Shown: positions 17,379-25,109, numbered from the stretch's first letter. The stretch is 39,434 nt of DNA from Patescibacteria group bacterium (GCA_018818885.1 JAHIRB010000038.1:1-39434); one strand, 5' to 3'. Notes: generated by a model from the letters alone, not told the origin. A program made the numbers and translations.

Positions 17379-17473
17379 TACCCCGTATATAATTGTTTAT
17401 AACTTTAGTCTGTTAATGATATAATGATTATATAGAATTTATACTCTAGAGATTTTGGTATAAGACGGGGTAA
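17379..17473 (+). repeat. 9-bp inverted repeat upstream of ftsA leader
   Basis: TTACCCCGT at 17379-17387 and ACGGGGTAA at 17465-17473 are exact complements with 77 bp between. The 5' arm also complements ACGGGGTA at 17598-17605 overlapping the ftsA start, so a read-through transcript from dgkA could pair differently from one starting at the proximal promoter. Confidence 0.5.
17456..17464 (+). promoter_or_regulatory. Candidate extended -10 promoter for ftsA leader
   Basis: TGGTATAAG is an extended -10 (TGn plus TATAAG) inside the 12-base word GATTTTGGTATA, which recurs exactly at 28537-28548 before the second copy of the leader. No good -35 is visible. Start of transcription would fall near 17471. 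Confidence 0.4.
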
Positions 17474-17493
17474 ACTTGGGGAAAATAATACTA

Positions 17494-17605
17494 TACCACG
17501 TAGTGATCCTGTAAAAATAGAATAACACTATGAGGGTCATAATAAATATAAATATCATACTAATAAATAATTAATCGTCCTTATTTACGGGACTACTACG
17601 GGGTA
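17494..17605 (+). promoter_or_regulatory. Conserved bistable leader element (copy A), pairing into the ftsA start codon
   Basis: The 5' arm 17494-17515 and 3' arm 17584-17605 can form a stem of about 22 bp with one mismatch, a small internal loop and G-U wobble; the 3' arm ends on the A of the ftsA ATG. An alternative local helix pairs TGATCCT (17504-17510) with AGGGTCA (17533-17539). The same arms, internal motif and spacing recur at 28561-28671. Long-range pairing would hide the initiation site; the local hairpin would free it. I do not recognise it as a known riboswitch or leader class. Whether it acts as RNA or as a DNA operator is unproven. Confidence 0.65.
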
Positions 17606-18861
17606 TGGCATCAAAAGATATAATTTGTGGATTAGATATAGGTTCGGATAACGTCCGTTTAGCTGTGGGCCAAAAAATTGGAGAAGAAGGTGAAAAACTT
17701 CATATAATTGGTGCATCAGAAACAGAAGCCGATGGCATAACAAAAGGAGTTATCACCAGTATAGAGGATGCAATTTCTTCTATAACTGCTTGTATAGAAA
17801 AAGCCGAAAGAATGACAGGCTTACAAATAGATAGCGCGTGGGTAGGAATTTCTGGCAGTCATATTATATCTCAAGAAAGTAGAGGAGTAATCGCTGTTTC
17901 TAAAGCTAATGGAGAAATTAGTTCCGACGACGTAGAACGAGTTATTGAAGCAGCTAGAACTGTTGCCACCCCACCAAACTACGAAATTTTACATGTAATA
18001 CCTAAAAGTTTTATCGTAGATGGACAGGGTGGGATAAAAGATCCAATAGGCATGACAGGAATCCGTTTAGAAGTTGATACTCAAATTATTCAAGGTTTAA
18101 GTTCGCAAACAAAAAATTTAACTAAATCAGTATATCGTACAGGTATAGAAATAGAAGATGTTGTTTTGGCAATTTTGGCGACATCAGAGGCAGTACTTTC
18201 TAACCGTCAAAAAGAACTTGGTGTAATTGTGGCAAATATTGGAGGTTCTACCACAAGCTTAGTGGTTTTTGAAGAAGGTGATGTGATGCATACTGCCAAT
18301 ATACCAATTGGTTCAGAACATATCACTTCAGACATTGCGATTGGATTACGAATTTCTATTGATGCAGCAGAAAAAATAAAACTGGAATATGGATCTGCGC
18401 AACCAAAAGAAATTTCTAAACGCGACGAAATTGATGTTGGAGAATTAAATGGTACAGAATCTACATTTATTTCCAGAAAATATATTGCAGAAATTATAGA
18501 AGCAAGAGTAGAAGAAATTTTTGAAAAAGTAGATGCAGAACTAAAAAAAATCGATCGAGATGGTAAATTGCCCGCCGGAATAGTTCTAACTGGCGCAGGT
18601 GCCAAATTAACAGGGCTTGACGAAGTAGCAAAAAGAAAACTAAGGTTGCCTGCAAGCATAGGTTATCCTTTAGGAGTTACATCGGCAGTAGAAAAAATAA
18701 ATGACCCAGCATTTGTTACAGCAGTTGGATTAGTATTGTGGGGTTCGCAACTTTCCGAACAACAGAGTAGTGGCATAATGGGGCAATTAATGTCTGGCTT
18801 AAAATCATTTAACAAAGTTGGTACAAAATTTAAAAATATTCTTAGATCAATTAAAAAGTAA
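17605..18861 (+). CDS. ftsA: Cell division protein FtsA
   Basis: 418 residues, normal length. Actin-like ATPase: the phosphate-1 motif GLDIGSDNVRLAVG lies near residue 9, the FtsA-specific 1C/SHS2 region at about 85-165, the phosphate-2 region near 205 (VANIGGSTTSLVVFE) and the adenosine motif GIVLTGAGAKLTGLDEV near 330. The last about 20 residues form a basic amphipathic helix (FNKVGTKFKNILRSIKK) as in the membrane-targeting helix of FtsA. It tethers FtsZ filaments to the inner membrane and starts divisome assembly. ftsZ follows 105 bp downstream. The start codon is embedded in the 3' arm of a long inverted repeat. Confidence 0.97.
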   Translation: MASKDIICGLDIGSDNVRLAVGQKIGEEGEKLHIIGASETEADGITKGVITSIEDAISSITACIEKAERMTGLQIDSAWVGISGSHIISQESRGVIAVSKANGEISSDDVERVIEAARTVATPPNYEILHVIPKSFIVDGQGGIKDPIGMTGIRLEVDTQIIQGLSSQTKNLTKSVYRTGIEIEDVVLAILATSEAVLSNRQKELGVIVANIGGSTTSLVVFEEGDVMHTANIPIGSEHITSDIAIGLRISIDAAEKIKLEYGSAQPKEISKRDEIDVGELNGTESTFISRKYIAEIIEARVEEIFEKVDAELKKIDRDGKLPAGIVLTGAGAKLTGLDEVAKRKLRLPASIGYPLGVTSAVEKINDPAFVTAVGLVLWGSQLSEQQSSGIMGQLMSGLKSFNKVGTKFKNILRSIKK

Positions 18862-18865
18862 GTAG

Positions 18866-18890
18866 CAAGTAACAATTAACAAGGTACAAG
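18866..18890 (+). repeat. Short intergenic repeat word shared with 34457-34477
   Basis: CAAGTAACAATTAACAA at 18866-18882 matches 34461-34477 at 16 of 17 bases, and GGTACAAG occurs beside it in both places. Both lie between genes. The role is unknown; it may be a low-complexity dispersed repeat. Confidence 0.5.
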
Positions 18891-18966
18891 TAACAAGGTG
18901 CTAAATGTTATCCTTATATCTAATATCATATATCTAATATCTAAGATTAATTACTAAAATTAACAT

Positions 18967-20157
18967 ATGGCAGAAGTTAAACCAGCCATTGAAACATTTG
19001 CAAAAATAAAAGTAGTAGGAGTCGGCGGTTCTGGTGGAGCCGCAGTTAACCGAATGGTTCAATCTAAAATAAAAGGGGTGGATTTTATTGCTATTAATAC
19101 AGATGTGCAAGCACTGCATCACAGCTCAGCTAATACGAGAATGCATATTGGTAAAACCACTACTCGTGGTTTAGGAGCTGGCATGGATCCAAGTTTAGGC
19201 CGCCAAGCAGCAGAGGAAAACCAAGAAGATATAAGAGATATGCTAAGAGGTACAGATATGGTTTTTATTACTTGCGGTCTGGGAGGTGGTACAGGTACTG
19301 GTGCTTCGCCAATAGTTGCTAATATTGCAAAAGAAGCAGGCGCACTAACCGTAGCTGTTGTTACCAAACCGTTTTCTTTTGAGGGAGCACAAAGACGCGA
19401 GTTAGCAGAAAAAGGCTTTCATGAATTAGCAGATAAGGTTGATGCCATAATTACCATACCTAATGACAAGTTATTACAAGTTATTGATAAAAAAACATCG
19501 CTACTAGAAAGTTTTGCAATTGTTGATGATGTTTTGCGCCAAGGCGTTCAGGGTATTGCAGAATTAATAACTGTTCCTGGATTAGTTAATGTAGACTATG
19601 CTGACGTTAAAGCTATTATGGATGATGCTGGCTCAGCCTTAATGGGCATTGGGCTTGCTTCTGGAGAAAATAGAGCAGCAGAAGCAGCTAAGGCAGCAAT
19701 TACTAGCCCACTTCTTGAACTTTCCATCAATGGTGCCAAAGGAATCTTGTTTACAGTAGTTGGCGGTAAAGATTTAGGCATGCAAGAAGTTAACGATGCA
19801 GCTAAAGTAATCACTCAACAAGCTGATCCCAACGCAAAAATTATCTTTGGCGCAGTTATTAACGAAGATCTAAAAGACGAAATCAAGGTTACAGTTATAG
19901 CTACAGGGTTTTCGGAAAAAAGAGAATCATCAGAAACTTTTAATTCAACAGAAAGTTCTTATACACCAAGCCGATTTATAGAAGAAATCACAGAAACTTC
20001 AAGCACACAGGATAAAGAAGAGTTAAATGATATTTTAAAACCACCAGCAAAAAATAAAAAAGTATCAAAACCAATATCAACACCAAAAATTCAAGCAAAA
20101 GCCGATGAAGAAGAACTAGATATCCCGGCTTTCATTCGGAAAAAAATCAAAAAATAA
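18967..20157 (+). CDS. ftsZ: Cell division GTPase FtsZ
   Basis: 396 residues. Tubulin-like GTPase: GVGGSGGAAVNRM near residue 17, the tubulin signature GLGGGTGTGASP near 104, and the T7 synergy-loop region around 205-215 (NVDYADVKAIM). After the core (to about 315) comes a charged Ser/Lys-rich linker and a C-terminal peptide DIPAFIRKKIKK, matching the canonical conserved tail that binds FtsA. It forms the cytokinetic ring. No SD-like sequence precedes the ATG (ATTAACATATGG), in keeping with most genes here. Probably co-expressed with ftsA. Confidence 0.98.
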   Translation: MAEVKPAIETFAKIKVVGVGGSGGAAVNRMVQSKIKGVDFIAINTDVQALHHSSANTRMHIGKTTTRGLGAGMDPSLGRQAAEENQEDIRDMLRGTDMVFITCGLGGGTGTGASPIVANIAKEAGALTVAVVTKPFSFEGAQRRELAEKGFHELADKVDAIITIPNDKLLQVIDKKTSLLESFAIVDDVLRQGVQGIAELITVPGLVNVDYADVKAIMDDAGSALMGIGLASGENRAAEAAKAAITSPLLELSINGAKGILFTVVGGKDLGMQEVNDAAKVITQQADPNAKIIFGAVINEDLKDEIKVTVIATGFSEKRESSETFNSTESSYTPSRFIEEITETSSTQDKEELNDILKPPAKNKKVSKPISTPKIQAKADEEELDIPAFIRKKIKK

Positions 20158-20203
20158 ATTAAAATCCAAACATAAAAGATTAAAACAAAAAGTTTTGTAA
20201 TTT

Positions 20204-20240
20204 AAAATAAGGCCAAAGCCAATTTTGAGTCTTATTTTTT
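20204..20240 (+). terminator. Candidate terminator after ftsZ
   Basis: AAAATAAG (20204-20211) pairs with CTTATTTT (20231-20238) and runs into a T-tract ending at 20241. The stem is AT-rich and the loop is long (19 nt), so it is a weak candidate. Confidence 0.4.
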
Positions 20241-20252
20241 TATCACTATAAA
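20225..20252 (+). promoter_or_regulatory. Candidate promoter for nrdJ
   Basis: TTGAGT (20225-20230), a 16-bp spacer and TATAAA (20247-20252) precede the ATG at 20264. Transcription would begin only about 5 nt before the start codon, so the mRNA would be almost leaderless, consistent with the absence of an SD. Confidence 0.4.
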
Positions 20253-20263
20253 ATCTATATATT

Positions 20264-22570
20264 ATGATATTTGGCAGTCCACAAAAACTAAAACTTTCCG
20301 AAAACGCACTTACTGTTATAGAAAAGCGATATTTGCAGAAAGATGAAAACGGTAAACTTTTAGAAAAACCAATTGAAATGTTTAGGCGAGTTGCCGAAGC
20401 AATAGTTGAAGCAGAAAAAAAATATAAACTGCCTAAAGAAGAAATTATTGAATGGGAAAAAAAGTTTTTAGAGGTAATGACTAGTTTAGAATTTTTACCT
20501 AATAGCCCAACTTTTACAGGTGCAGGCACTAAATTAGGCCAACTTTCTGCCTGTTTTGTTTTGCCAGTAGAAGATTCGATGGAAGGCATTTTTGATTCAA
20601 TAAAAAATACTGCGTTAATACATAAATCAGGCGGTGGGACTGGTTTTTCATTTTCTCGTTTGCGTCCTAAAAACGATCCAGTCAGATCAACATCTGGTTC
20701 TGCTTCTGGCCCAATTTCGTTTATGACAGTGTTTAATTCCGCAACAGAAACAATTAAACAAGGCGGTACAAGAAGAGGGGCCAACATGGGAATTTTACGA
20801 ATTGACCACCCAGATATTATTGAGTTTATCGATGCCAAGAAAGAAAACGATCAATTAAATAATTTTAATCTTTCTATTGCAGTAACAGATAAATTTGTTA
20901 AAGCTTTAGAAGAAGACTCAACATTCGATCTTATTCAACCAGCAACAAAAAAGAAAGTAGGTACTCTAAAAGCAAAAGAAGTATGGCAAAAAATAATCGA
21001 AAACGCCTGGAAAAATGGCGACCCTGGTATAATATTTATAGATGTCATCAACAAATACAATCCAACCCCTCATATTGGAGAAATTGAAAGTACAAACCCT
21101 TGTGGTGAGCAACCTCTATTACCATATGAATCATGCAATTTAGGTTCGATAAATTTAGCTAAGTTTTATAATGACGGACGTATTGATTTTGACCATTTAA
21201 AAGAAGTAACCAGAATTGCCACAAGATTTTTAGATGATGTTATTGATGTTAACAAATATCCTTTGGAAGAAATAAGGCAAATGTCGCGTAATAATCGAAA
21301 GATAGGCCTGGGCGTAATGGGTTGGGCAGATCTGTTAATTGATCTTGGAGTTCCTTATGATTCACAAGAAGCATTAGACTTAGCAGATAAAGTAATGAAA
21401 ACTATTTCCGAAGAATCAGATAAAATGTCAATTGAACTAGCCAAAGAAAAAGGAGTTTTCCCAAATTTTGAAGGAAGTACTTACGACACTCCAGATAGCG
21501 AAGGAATACGAAACGCAACCAGAACTACCATTGCTCCAACAGGCACCTTAAGTATCATTGGAGATTGCTCTTCTGGCATAGAGCCAATCTACGCTTTATG
21601 TTTTGTTCGAAAGTCACACATTGGTAAAAAAGGAGACGATTGGGTAGAGATGCTTAATGTTAATCCGTATTTTGAAAAAGTAGCAAAAGACAAAGGATTT
21701 TATTCAAAAGAATTAATGAAAAAGATAGCAGAAGAAGGCTCAATTCAAAAAATTGCAGAAATACCAGAAAGTGTAAAAAAAGTTTTTGTCACAGCTCACG
21801 ACATAAGTCCAGAATGGCATGTAAAGATGCAGGCAGTGTTTCAAAAGTATGTTAATAATGCAGTTTCTAAAACAATAAATTTTCCTAATTCTGCATCTAA
21901 ACATGATGTAGAAAAAGCATACAAGCTTTCATACAAGTTAGGATGTAAAGGAATTACCATTTATCGCGATGGCAGTAGAGAAGTTCAAGTGTTAACAACA
22001 GGAAAAGAACAAATAAAACAAAAAGAACAAACATCCGTTGAATTGACTCCGCGTGAGCGCCCTATTGCTATGCGTGGTACAACCTACAAAATAAAAACTT
22101 CTTATGGTGATTTATATGTTGTTATTAACGACGACGAAGAAGGAAAACCATTTGAGGTGTTTGCAACTATTGGAAAAGCTGGAGGCTTTTTTGCAGCTAA
22201 AGCAGAAGCCATTTGTCGTTTAACATCTTTAGCATTAAGATCAGGTATTCCTGCAAAAGAAGTTATAAAGCAAATCAAAGGGATTAGAGGTCCACTTCCG
22301 TCATGGTCAGAAAGCGGAATGATACTTTCGTTGCCTGATGCAATTTCGCAGATGTTAGAAAAACATATTGCCCGTGATCAATCAAAATTAGAATTAGAAT
22401 ACAAACCAGCGCCAGCATCACAAGAAGCCCAGGCTAATCCAAACGGGAATTTAAGCGGAGACATCGCTGATTTTGGTATGGCACCAGAGTGTCCAGAATG
22501 CGGGAATATTTTAGAAATTGGAGAAGGTTGTCTAAAATGCAGATCATGTGGGTTTTCAAAGTGTAGTTAA
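20264..22570 (+). CDS. nrdJ: Adenosylcobalamin-dependent class II ribonucleoside-diphosphate/triphosphate reductase
   Basis: 768 residues. Reduces ribonucleotides to deoxyribonucleotides using an adenosylcobalamin-derived radical. Key features: LSACFVLP with the redox Cys near 97, GGGTGFSFSRLRP, FNLSIAVTDKF, NPCGEQPLLPYESCNLG with the radical-site Cys near 280, and APTGTLSIIGDCSSGIEP. A TSCPD domain occupies about 600-690, as in vitamin B12-dependent NrdJ, and the C-terminal tail carries CPECG and CLKCRSCGFSKC, a Cys-rich swinging arm/zinc ribbon. No N-terminal ATP-cone is seen. No nrdAB or nrdDG lies nearby. B12 dependence fits the cobO and riboswitch-controlled operon 1.5-5 kb downstream. 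Confidence 0.96.
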   Translation: MIFGSPQKLKLSENALTVIEKRYLQKDENGKLLEKPIEMFRRVAEAIVEAEKKYKLPKEEIIEWEKKFLEVMTSLEFLPNSPTFTGAGTKLGQLSACFVLPVEDSMEGIFDSIKNTALIHKSGGGTGFSFSRLRPKNDPVRSTSGSASGPISFMTVFNSATETIKQGGTRRGANMGILRIDHPDIIEFIDAKKENDQLNNFNLSIAVTDKFVKALEEDSTFDLIQPATKKKVGTLKAKEVWQKIIENAWKNGDPGIIFIDVINKYNPTPHIGEIESTNPCGEQPLLPYESCNLGSINLAKFYNDGRIDFDHLKEVTRIATRFLDDVIDVNKYPLEEIRQMSRNNRKIGLGVMGWADLLIDLGVPYDSQEALDLADKVMKTISEESDKMSIELAKEKGVFPNFEGSTYDTPDSEGIRNATRTTIAPTGTLSIIGDCSSGIEPIYALCFVRKSHIGKKGDDWVEMLNVNPYFEKVAKDKGFYSKELMKKIAEEGSIQKIAEIPESVKKVFVTAHDISPEWHVKMQAVFQKYVNNAVSKTINFPNSASKHDVEKAYKLSYKLGCKGITIYRDGSREVQVLTTGKEQIKQKEQTSVELTPRERPIAMRGTTYKIKTSYGDLYVVINDDEEGKPFEVFATIGKAGGFFAAKAEAICRLTSLALRSGIPAKEVIKQIKGIRGPLPSWSESGMILSLPDAISQMLEKHIARDQSKLELEYKPAPASQEAQANPNGNLSGDIADFGMAPECPECGNILEIGEGCLKCRSCGFSKCS

Positions 22571-22607
22571 ATCATAGAACAAATTGCGAGGTTAGTTCCT
22601 TGCTTTT

Positions 22608-23222
22608 TTATATTAAGATTTTATCAACCACTTTCTCGTAATTCAACGACGTATATTGCCAATCATCTGGCAAATTATGTTTTTGAAAATTGTATGCCGT
22701 ATAATCATAATAATATACCATATCATGTTCATTGCGAATGATATGATCATAATATGATTTTTGCCATTTGAATTTAGGAGGCAATGTTTTGTCGAACCTA
22801 TATTTTTTGATAAATTGTTCGCGGTAATCTTTGACATTCATAATAAATTCTTTGATCATATCTTGTTCCTCTTTCGGAAGGCGACATTGGCCAATGTCGC
22901 CTTCGTTAATGGGATTCAATTCATTGTTATAACCAATAATATAATTAACATTCCGCGTAAAATGACGTTTTAAAAATTGCATTACTTTCGAAATATTATA
23001 TTTTTCCCCTGGTTGAAGCAAAAAATGAACATGATCATACATAATGCAAAATGCAAATAAATTAAATTTTTTCAATTTTTTGCATAATTTAATCTCATCA
23101 ATAAATAAATTACAAAACATTTTCTCCTTAAAATAGGGATAATTATTTTGCGTTTTGACCGTAACAAAATAAATCTCGTTTGTATCGTAATAACGTTTTT
23201 GTGAATTGCGATGTTTTTTCAT
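22608..23222 (-). CDS. REP-associated tyrosine transposase (RAYT, IS200-like Y1 family)
   Basis: 204 residues. Y1 HUH transposase fold: ITVK-type first strand (EIYFVTVKTQNNYPYF), the His-hydrophobic-His metal-binding motif in DHVHFLLQP near residue 65, and a C-terminal helix with WQKSYYDHIIRNEHD and clustered Tyr residues that would supply the nucleophile. This family excises and rejoins single-stranded hairpins (REP sequences) and is usually single-copy. A GTAG-led REP-like hairpin lies 97 bp upstream at 23319-23342, and a perfect 28-bp palindrome is embedded in the coding sequence at 22877-22904. It is inserted between nrdJ and the methyltransferase/cobO pair, on the opposite strand. Confidence 0.88.
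   Translation of the reverse strand: MKKHRNSQKRYYDTNEIYFVTVKTQNNYPYFKEKMFCNLFIDEIKLCKKLKKFNLFAFCIMYDHVHFLLQPGEKYNISKVMQFLKRHFTRNVNYIIGYNNELNPINEGDIGQCRLPKEEQDMIKEFIMNVKDYREQFIKKYRFDKTLPPKFKWQKSYYDHIIRNEHDMVYYYDYTAYNFQKHNLPDDWQYTSLNYEKVVDKILI
22877..22904. repeat. 28-bp perfect palindrome inside the RAYT gene
   Basis: GAAGGCGACATTGG followed directly by its complement CCAATGTCGCCTTC. It keeps the frame and encodes the segment around GDIGQCRLP. Its core CGACATT/AATGTCG is the same as the hairpin at 23323-23342 upstream of the gene. Confidence 0.9.
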
Positions 23223-23318
23223 AATATAAAAAGACGCACAAATTGCGCGCCTTGTTGATTAATTTATTTTGCTTATTTTATCATATTGTTATATTAAGTC
23301 AAAATGTTTCCTCTTTTC

Positions 23319-23342
23319 GTAGACGACATTCACTAATGTCGT
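23319..23342 (+). repeat. REP-like hairpin with 5' GTAG, upstream of RAYT
   Basis: GTAG at 23319-23322 is followed by ACGACATT, loop CACT, and AATGTCGT. A GTAG/GTGG tetranucleotide directly 5' of the hairpin is the known recognition feature of REPs acted on by RAYT enzymes. It shares its stem with the palindrome inside the transposase gene. Confidence 0.7.
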
Positions 23343-23378
23343 TAATCACCCTCGCTTTTTTGTTTTTAATTTGATAAA

Positions 23379-24002
23379 ATGATAAGTACTATGCCGAAAA
23401 ATTTAAAGCAAACTTATGATTATATTGCAGAAGGTTTTTATGTAACAGTTAAAGATCATAATTGGTCGGATAAATATTTGAAGCGATTTGTTGAATCTTT
23501 ATCAAAAAATGCGAAAATATTAGATCTTGGAGGTGGCCCGGGCGTTGATACAAAAAAATTATTGAAATACAGTACAAATATCACAGCAGTTGATCTATCA
23601 CCAGAAATGATAAAATTTGTAAAAAAAATTGCACCAAAAGCAAAAGCGATGACAATGGATTTTTATAAGTTAAAATTTAAACCGAATACTTTTGATGGTA
23701 TTTTTGCTAAAGCATGTTTGCTTCATGTTCCCAAAAAGAGACTTTTAAGAGTGTTAAAAAGTTTAAATAATATATTAAGGACAAATGGTAAGATTTTAGT
23801 TCTTATCAAGGCTGGTCGAGGCGAACGAGTAGTAACAGACAATCATCATCTTTTAAAAACAGATCGTTTTTTTTCCTTTCATAGTCAAAAAGAGTTTGCT
23901 CAATATTTAGAAAAAGCCAATTTTACCATATTAGACACAGAAAAGGTCAAGAACCCAAAAGGACACAGGAATTGGCTTTATTATTTAGCACAAAAAAAAT
24001 GA
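23379..24002 (+). CDS. Class I SAM-dependent methyltransferase
   Basis: 207 residues. Rossmann-type methyltransferase: motif I ILDLGGGPGVDTKKLL near 49-64, an acidic residue after strand 2 (ITAVDLSPEM), and a post-I DFYKLKF / FDGIFAKACLLHVP motif typical of Methyltransf_11/25. The substrate is not identifiable. An alternative start 12 bp downstream (ATG at 23391) is equally plausible. Its stop overlaps the cobO start (ATGA), so the two are translationally coupled. Its link to corrinoid metabolism is by position only; it does not resemble the precorrin methyltransferases. Confidence 0.85.
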   Translation: MISTMPKNLKQTYDYIAEGFYVTVKDHNWSDKYLKRFVESLSKNAKILDLGGGPGVDTKKLLKYSTNITAVDLSPEMIKFVKKIAPKAKAMTMDFYKLKFKPNTFDGIFAKACLLHVPKKRLLRVLKSLNNILRTNGKILVLIKAGRGERVVTDNHHLLKTDRFFSFHSQKEFAQYLEKANFTILDTEKVKNPKGHRNWLYYLAQKK

Positions 24003-24520
24003 AAAATAAAAATGGAAAAATACATATCTATATAGGCGACGGTAAGGGAAAAACTACTGCTGCTTTAGGTTTAGCTATGCGTGCACGTGGGGCAGGTTTA
24101 AAAGTCATTGTTTTACAATTTTTAAAGAAGGGAAAATATTCAGAACTAAAATCACTACAAAAACTTGGTGTTAAAGTAGAGCAATTAGGTCGGCGTAATT
24201 TTTGTAATCCAAAGAAAGTAAAACCAGATGAAAAAAAGAAAGCTCAAGCAGGCGTTATGCTGGCTTCTGATATAATCTTTTCCAAAAAGTATGATATGGT
24301 TATTTTGGATGAAATTAATGTTGCAATAAAGTTTTGTCTAATACAAGAAGAAGAACTAATTGATTTGTTAAAATTAAAACCAAAAGGAGTAGAATTGATA
24401 TTGACAGGACGTGGCCTACCTAAGCAGTTGATCAAACTAGCTGATTATGTCACAGAAATGAAGCCAATTAAGCATCCTTTTAAAAATGGCTTAGAAGCAC
24501 GGCTAGGAATTGAAGAGTGA
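23999..24520 (+). CDS. cobO: Cob(I)alamin adenosyltransferase, CobO/BtuR type
   Basis: 173 residues from the ATG at 23999, chosen because the P-loop GDGKGKTTAALGLAMRARG then lies near residue 11 as in the family; an upstream in-frame TTG lies within the previous gene. Further family features: VIVLQFLKKGKYSE, YDMVILDEINVAIKF (Walker B-like) and VELILTGRGLPKQLI. The enzyme transfers the adenosyl group of ATP to cob(I)alamin, giving the adenosylcobalamin required by NrdJ. It overlaps the methyltransferase stop by ATGA and is followed by a terminator hairpin. Full biosynthesis genes are absent from the window, so salvage is more likely than synthesis. Confidence 0.93.
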   Translation: MKNKNGKIHIYIGDGKGKTTAALGLAMRARGAGLKVIVLQFLKKGKYSELKSLQKLGVKVEQLGRRNFCNPKKVKPDEKKKAQAGVMLASDIIFSKKYDMVILDEINVAIKFCLIQEEELIDLLKLKPKGVELILTGRGLPKQLIKLADYVTEMKPIKHPFKNGLEARLGIEE

Positions 24521-24523
24521 GTT

Positions 24524-24556
24524 AAAGAGCGTATGTAAAACATACACTCTTTTATT
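24524..24556 (+). terminator. Rho-independent terminator after cobO
   Basis: AAAGAGCGTATGT (24524-24536) pairs with ACATACACTCTTT (24540-24552) around a 3-base loop, with one internal mismatch, followed by T-rich sequence. It is 4 bp after the cobO stop and may also act on the opposing small ORF. Confidence 0.7.
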
Positions 24557-24588
24557 GGTCGATTAAATCACTCGTTGCCTATTGCTGG

Positions 24589-24720
24589 CTAGCAATCTAA
24601 TACGATTTTTTGGTATGGAGCTACTGTCCACACAAAACATTTAATTTGGTCATCCCACACAACGTCATACCAAAGACCACGTTTTTCCTCGTAAATTTTT
24701 CTTTGACTCTTGTCATCCAT
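24589..24720 (-). CDS. Small 43-residue hypothetical protein with strong SD
   Basis: The product begins MDDKSQRKIYEEKRGLWYDV and ends KIVLDC; it is charged at the N-terminus and rich in Trp and aromatic residues in the middle (LWYDVVWDDQIKCFVW). No family is recognised. The start is supported by GGAGGGAG 5 nt upstream, one of very few strong SD sequences in this window. A candidate promoter lies at 24762-24789 on the same strand. It is divergent from the riboswitch operon. It shares the SD-led small minus-strand style of the gene at 37911. Confidence 0.55.
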   Translation of the reverse strand: MDDKSQRKIYEEKRGLWYDVVWDDQIKCFVWTVAPYQKIVLDC

Positions 24721-24761
24721 AACTCCCTCCTGTGTTATGGTCATAGTTATCTATTACTTTA

Positions 24762-24789
24762 ATTTTACTCTCTTAAACCAGTCTGCCAA
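24762..24789 (-). promoter_or_regulatory. Candidate promoter for the small minus-strand ORF
   Basis: On the minus strand TTGGCA (24789-24784), 16-bp spacer, TAAAAT (24767-24762), 42 bp before the start codon. Confidence 0.35.
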
Positions 24790-24812
24790 GGGGGTTTATC
24801 CACAGAAATTTC

Positions 24813-24841
24813 TTGTCATAAATTATAAATCAATATATAAT
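24813..24841 (+). promoter_or_regulatory. Promoter of the cobalamin-riboswitch operon
   Basis: TTGTCA (24813-24818), exactly 17 bp, then TATAAT (24836-24841). Start near 24848 would give a leader of about 277 nt containing the whole cobalamin aptamer and terminator. Confidence 0.65.
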
Positions 24842-24885
24842 CATATTACCTTTAAAATTTTCAAGACATTGCCTTTAAGTCATTG

Positions 24886-24992
24886 CACTTAGAGCATGAT
24901 CAGGGAATTCGGTGAAAATCCGGAGCTGTCCCGCAGCAGTAATTTTCGTCAATTTGACGAAATAAGCCTGGGAACTGATCCAGTGTCATAAT
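24886..24992 (+). promoter_or_regulatory. Cobalamin riboswitch aptamer
   Basis: Contains the conserved B12-box landmarks in order: CAGGGAA, GGTGAAAATCC, GAGCTGTCCCGCAGCAGTAA (close to the consensus GCnGCCCCCGCnACTGTAA) and a 3' AAGCCTGGGAACTGATCC segment corresponding to the GCCAGGAGACC region. A peripheral hairpin TTTCGTCAA/TTGACGAAA lies at 24944-24962. GATCAG (24898-24903) pairs with CTGATC (24976-24981) to close the domain. Adenosyl- or related cobalamins bind this class and normally switch the downstream genes off. A terminator follows at 25099-25124. Confidence 0.92.
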
Positions 24993-25048
24993 TAATTCAT
25001 AAACTTCGTTCAATCCTTCATAAACTGAAGAATTAACGAGGTTAATCT

Positions 25049-25109
25049 CTTCGAGGTAAAAGAGATGTGAGTTGTGCGCCTTAGGCGCATTTAACTAACT
25101 CCCTCGAAG
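25049..25109 (+). promoter_or_regulatory. Antiterminator of the cobalamin riboswitch expression platform
   Basis: CTTCGAGG (25049-25056) is exactly complementary to CCTCGAAG (25102-25109), which forms part of the terminator stem and loop. Between them AGTT-TGCGCC and GGCGCA-AACT form an inner stem, so the whole segment can fold as one long hairpin that excludes the terminator. Confidence 0.7.

Noticed and set aside
17494..17605. Integron attC-like site or transposon end
   Set aside because: No GTTRRRY/RYYYAAC core sites, no integrase or transposase nearby, and the arm always ends exactly on a start codon.
18207..18659. 150-residue minus-strand ORF inside ftsA
   Set aside because: Ser-rich shadow of ftsA without RBS or family features.
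20116..20838. 240-residue minus-strand ORF across the ftsZ end and nrdJ start
   Set aside because: It overlaps two strongly conserved plus-strand genes, has no recognisable domain, and its composition mirrors the opposite strand.
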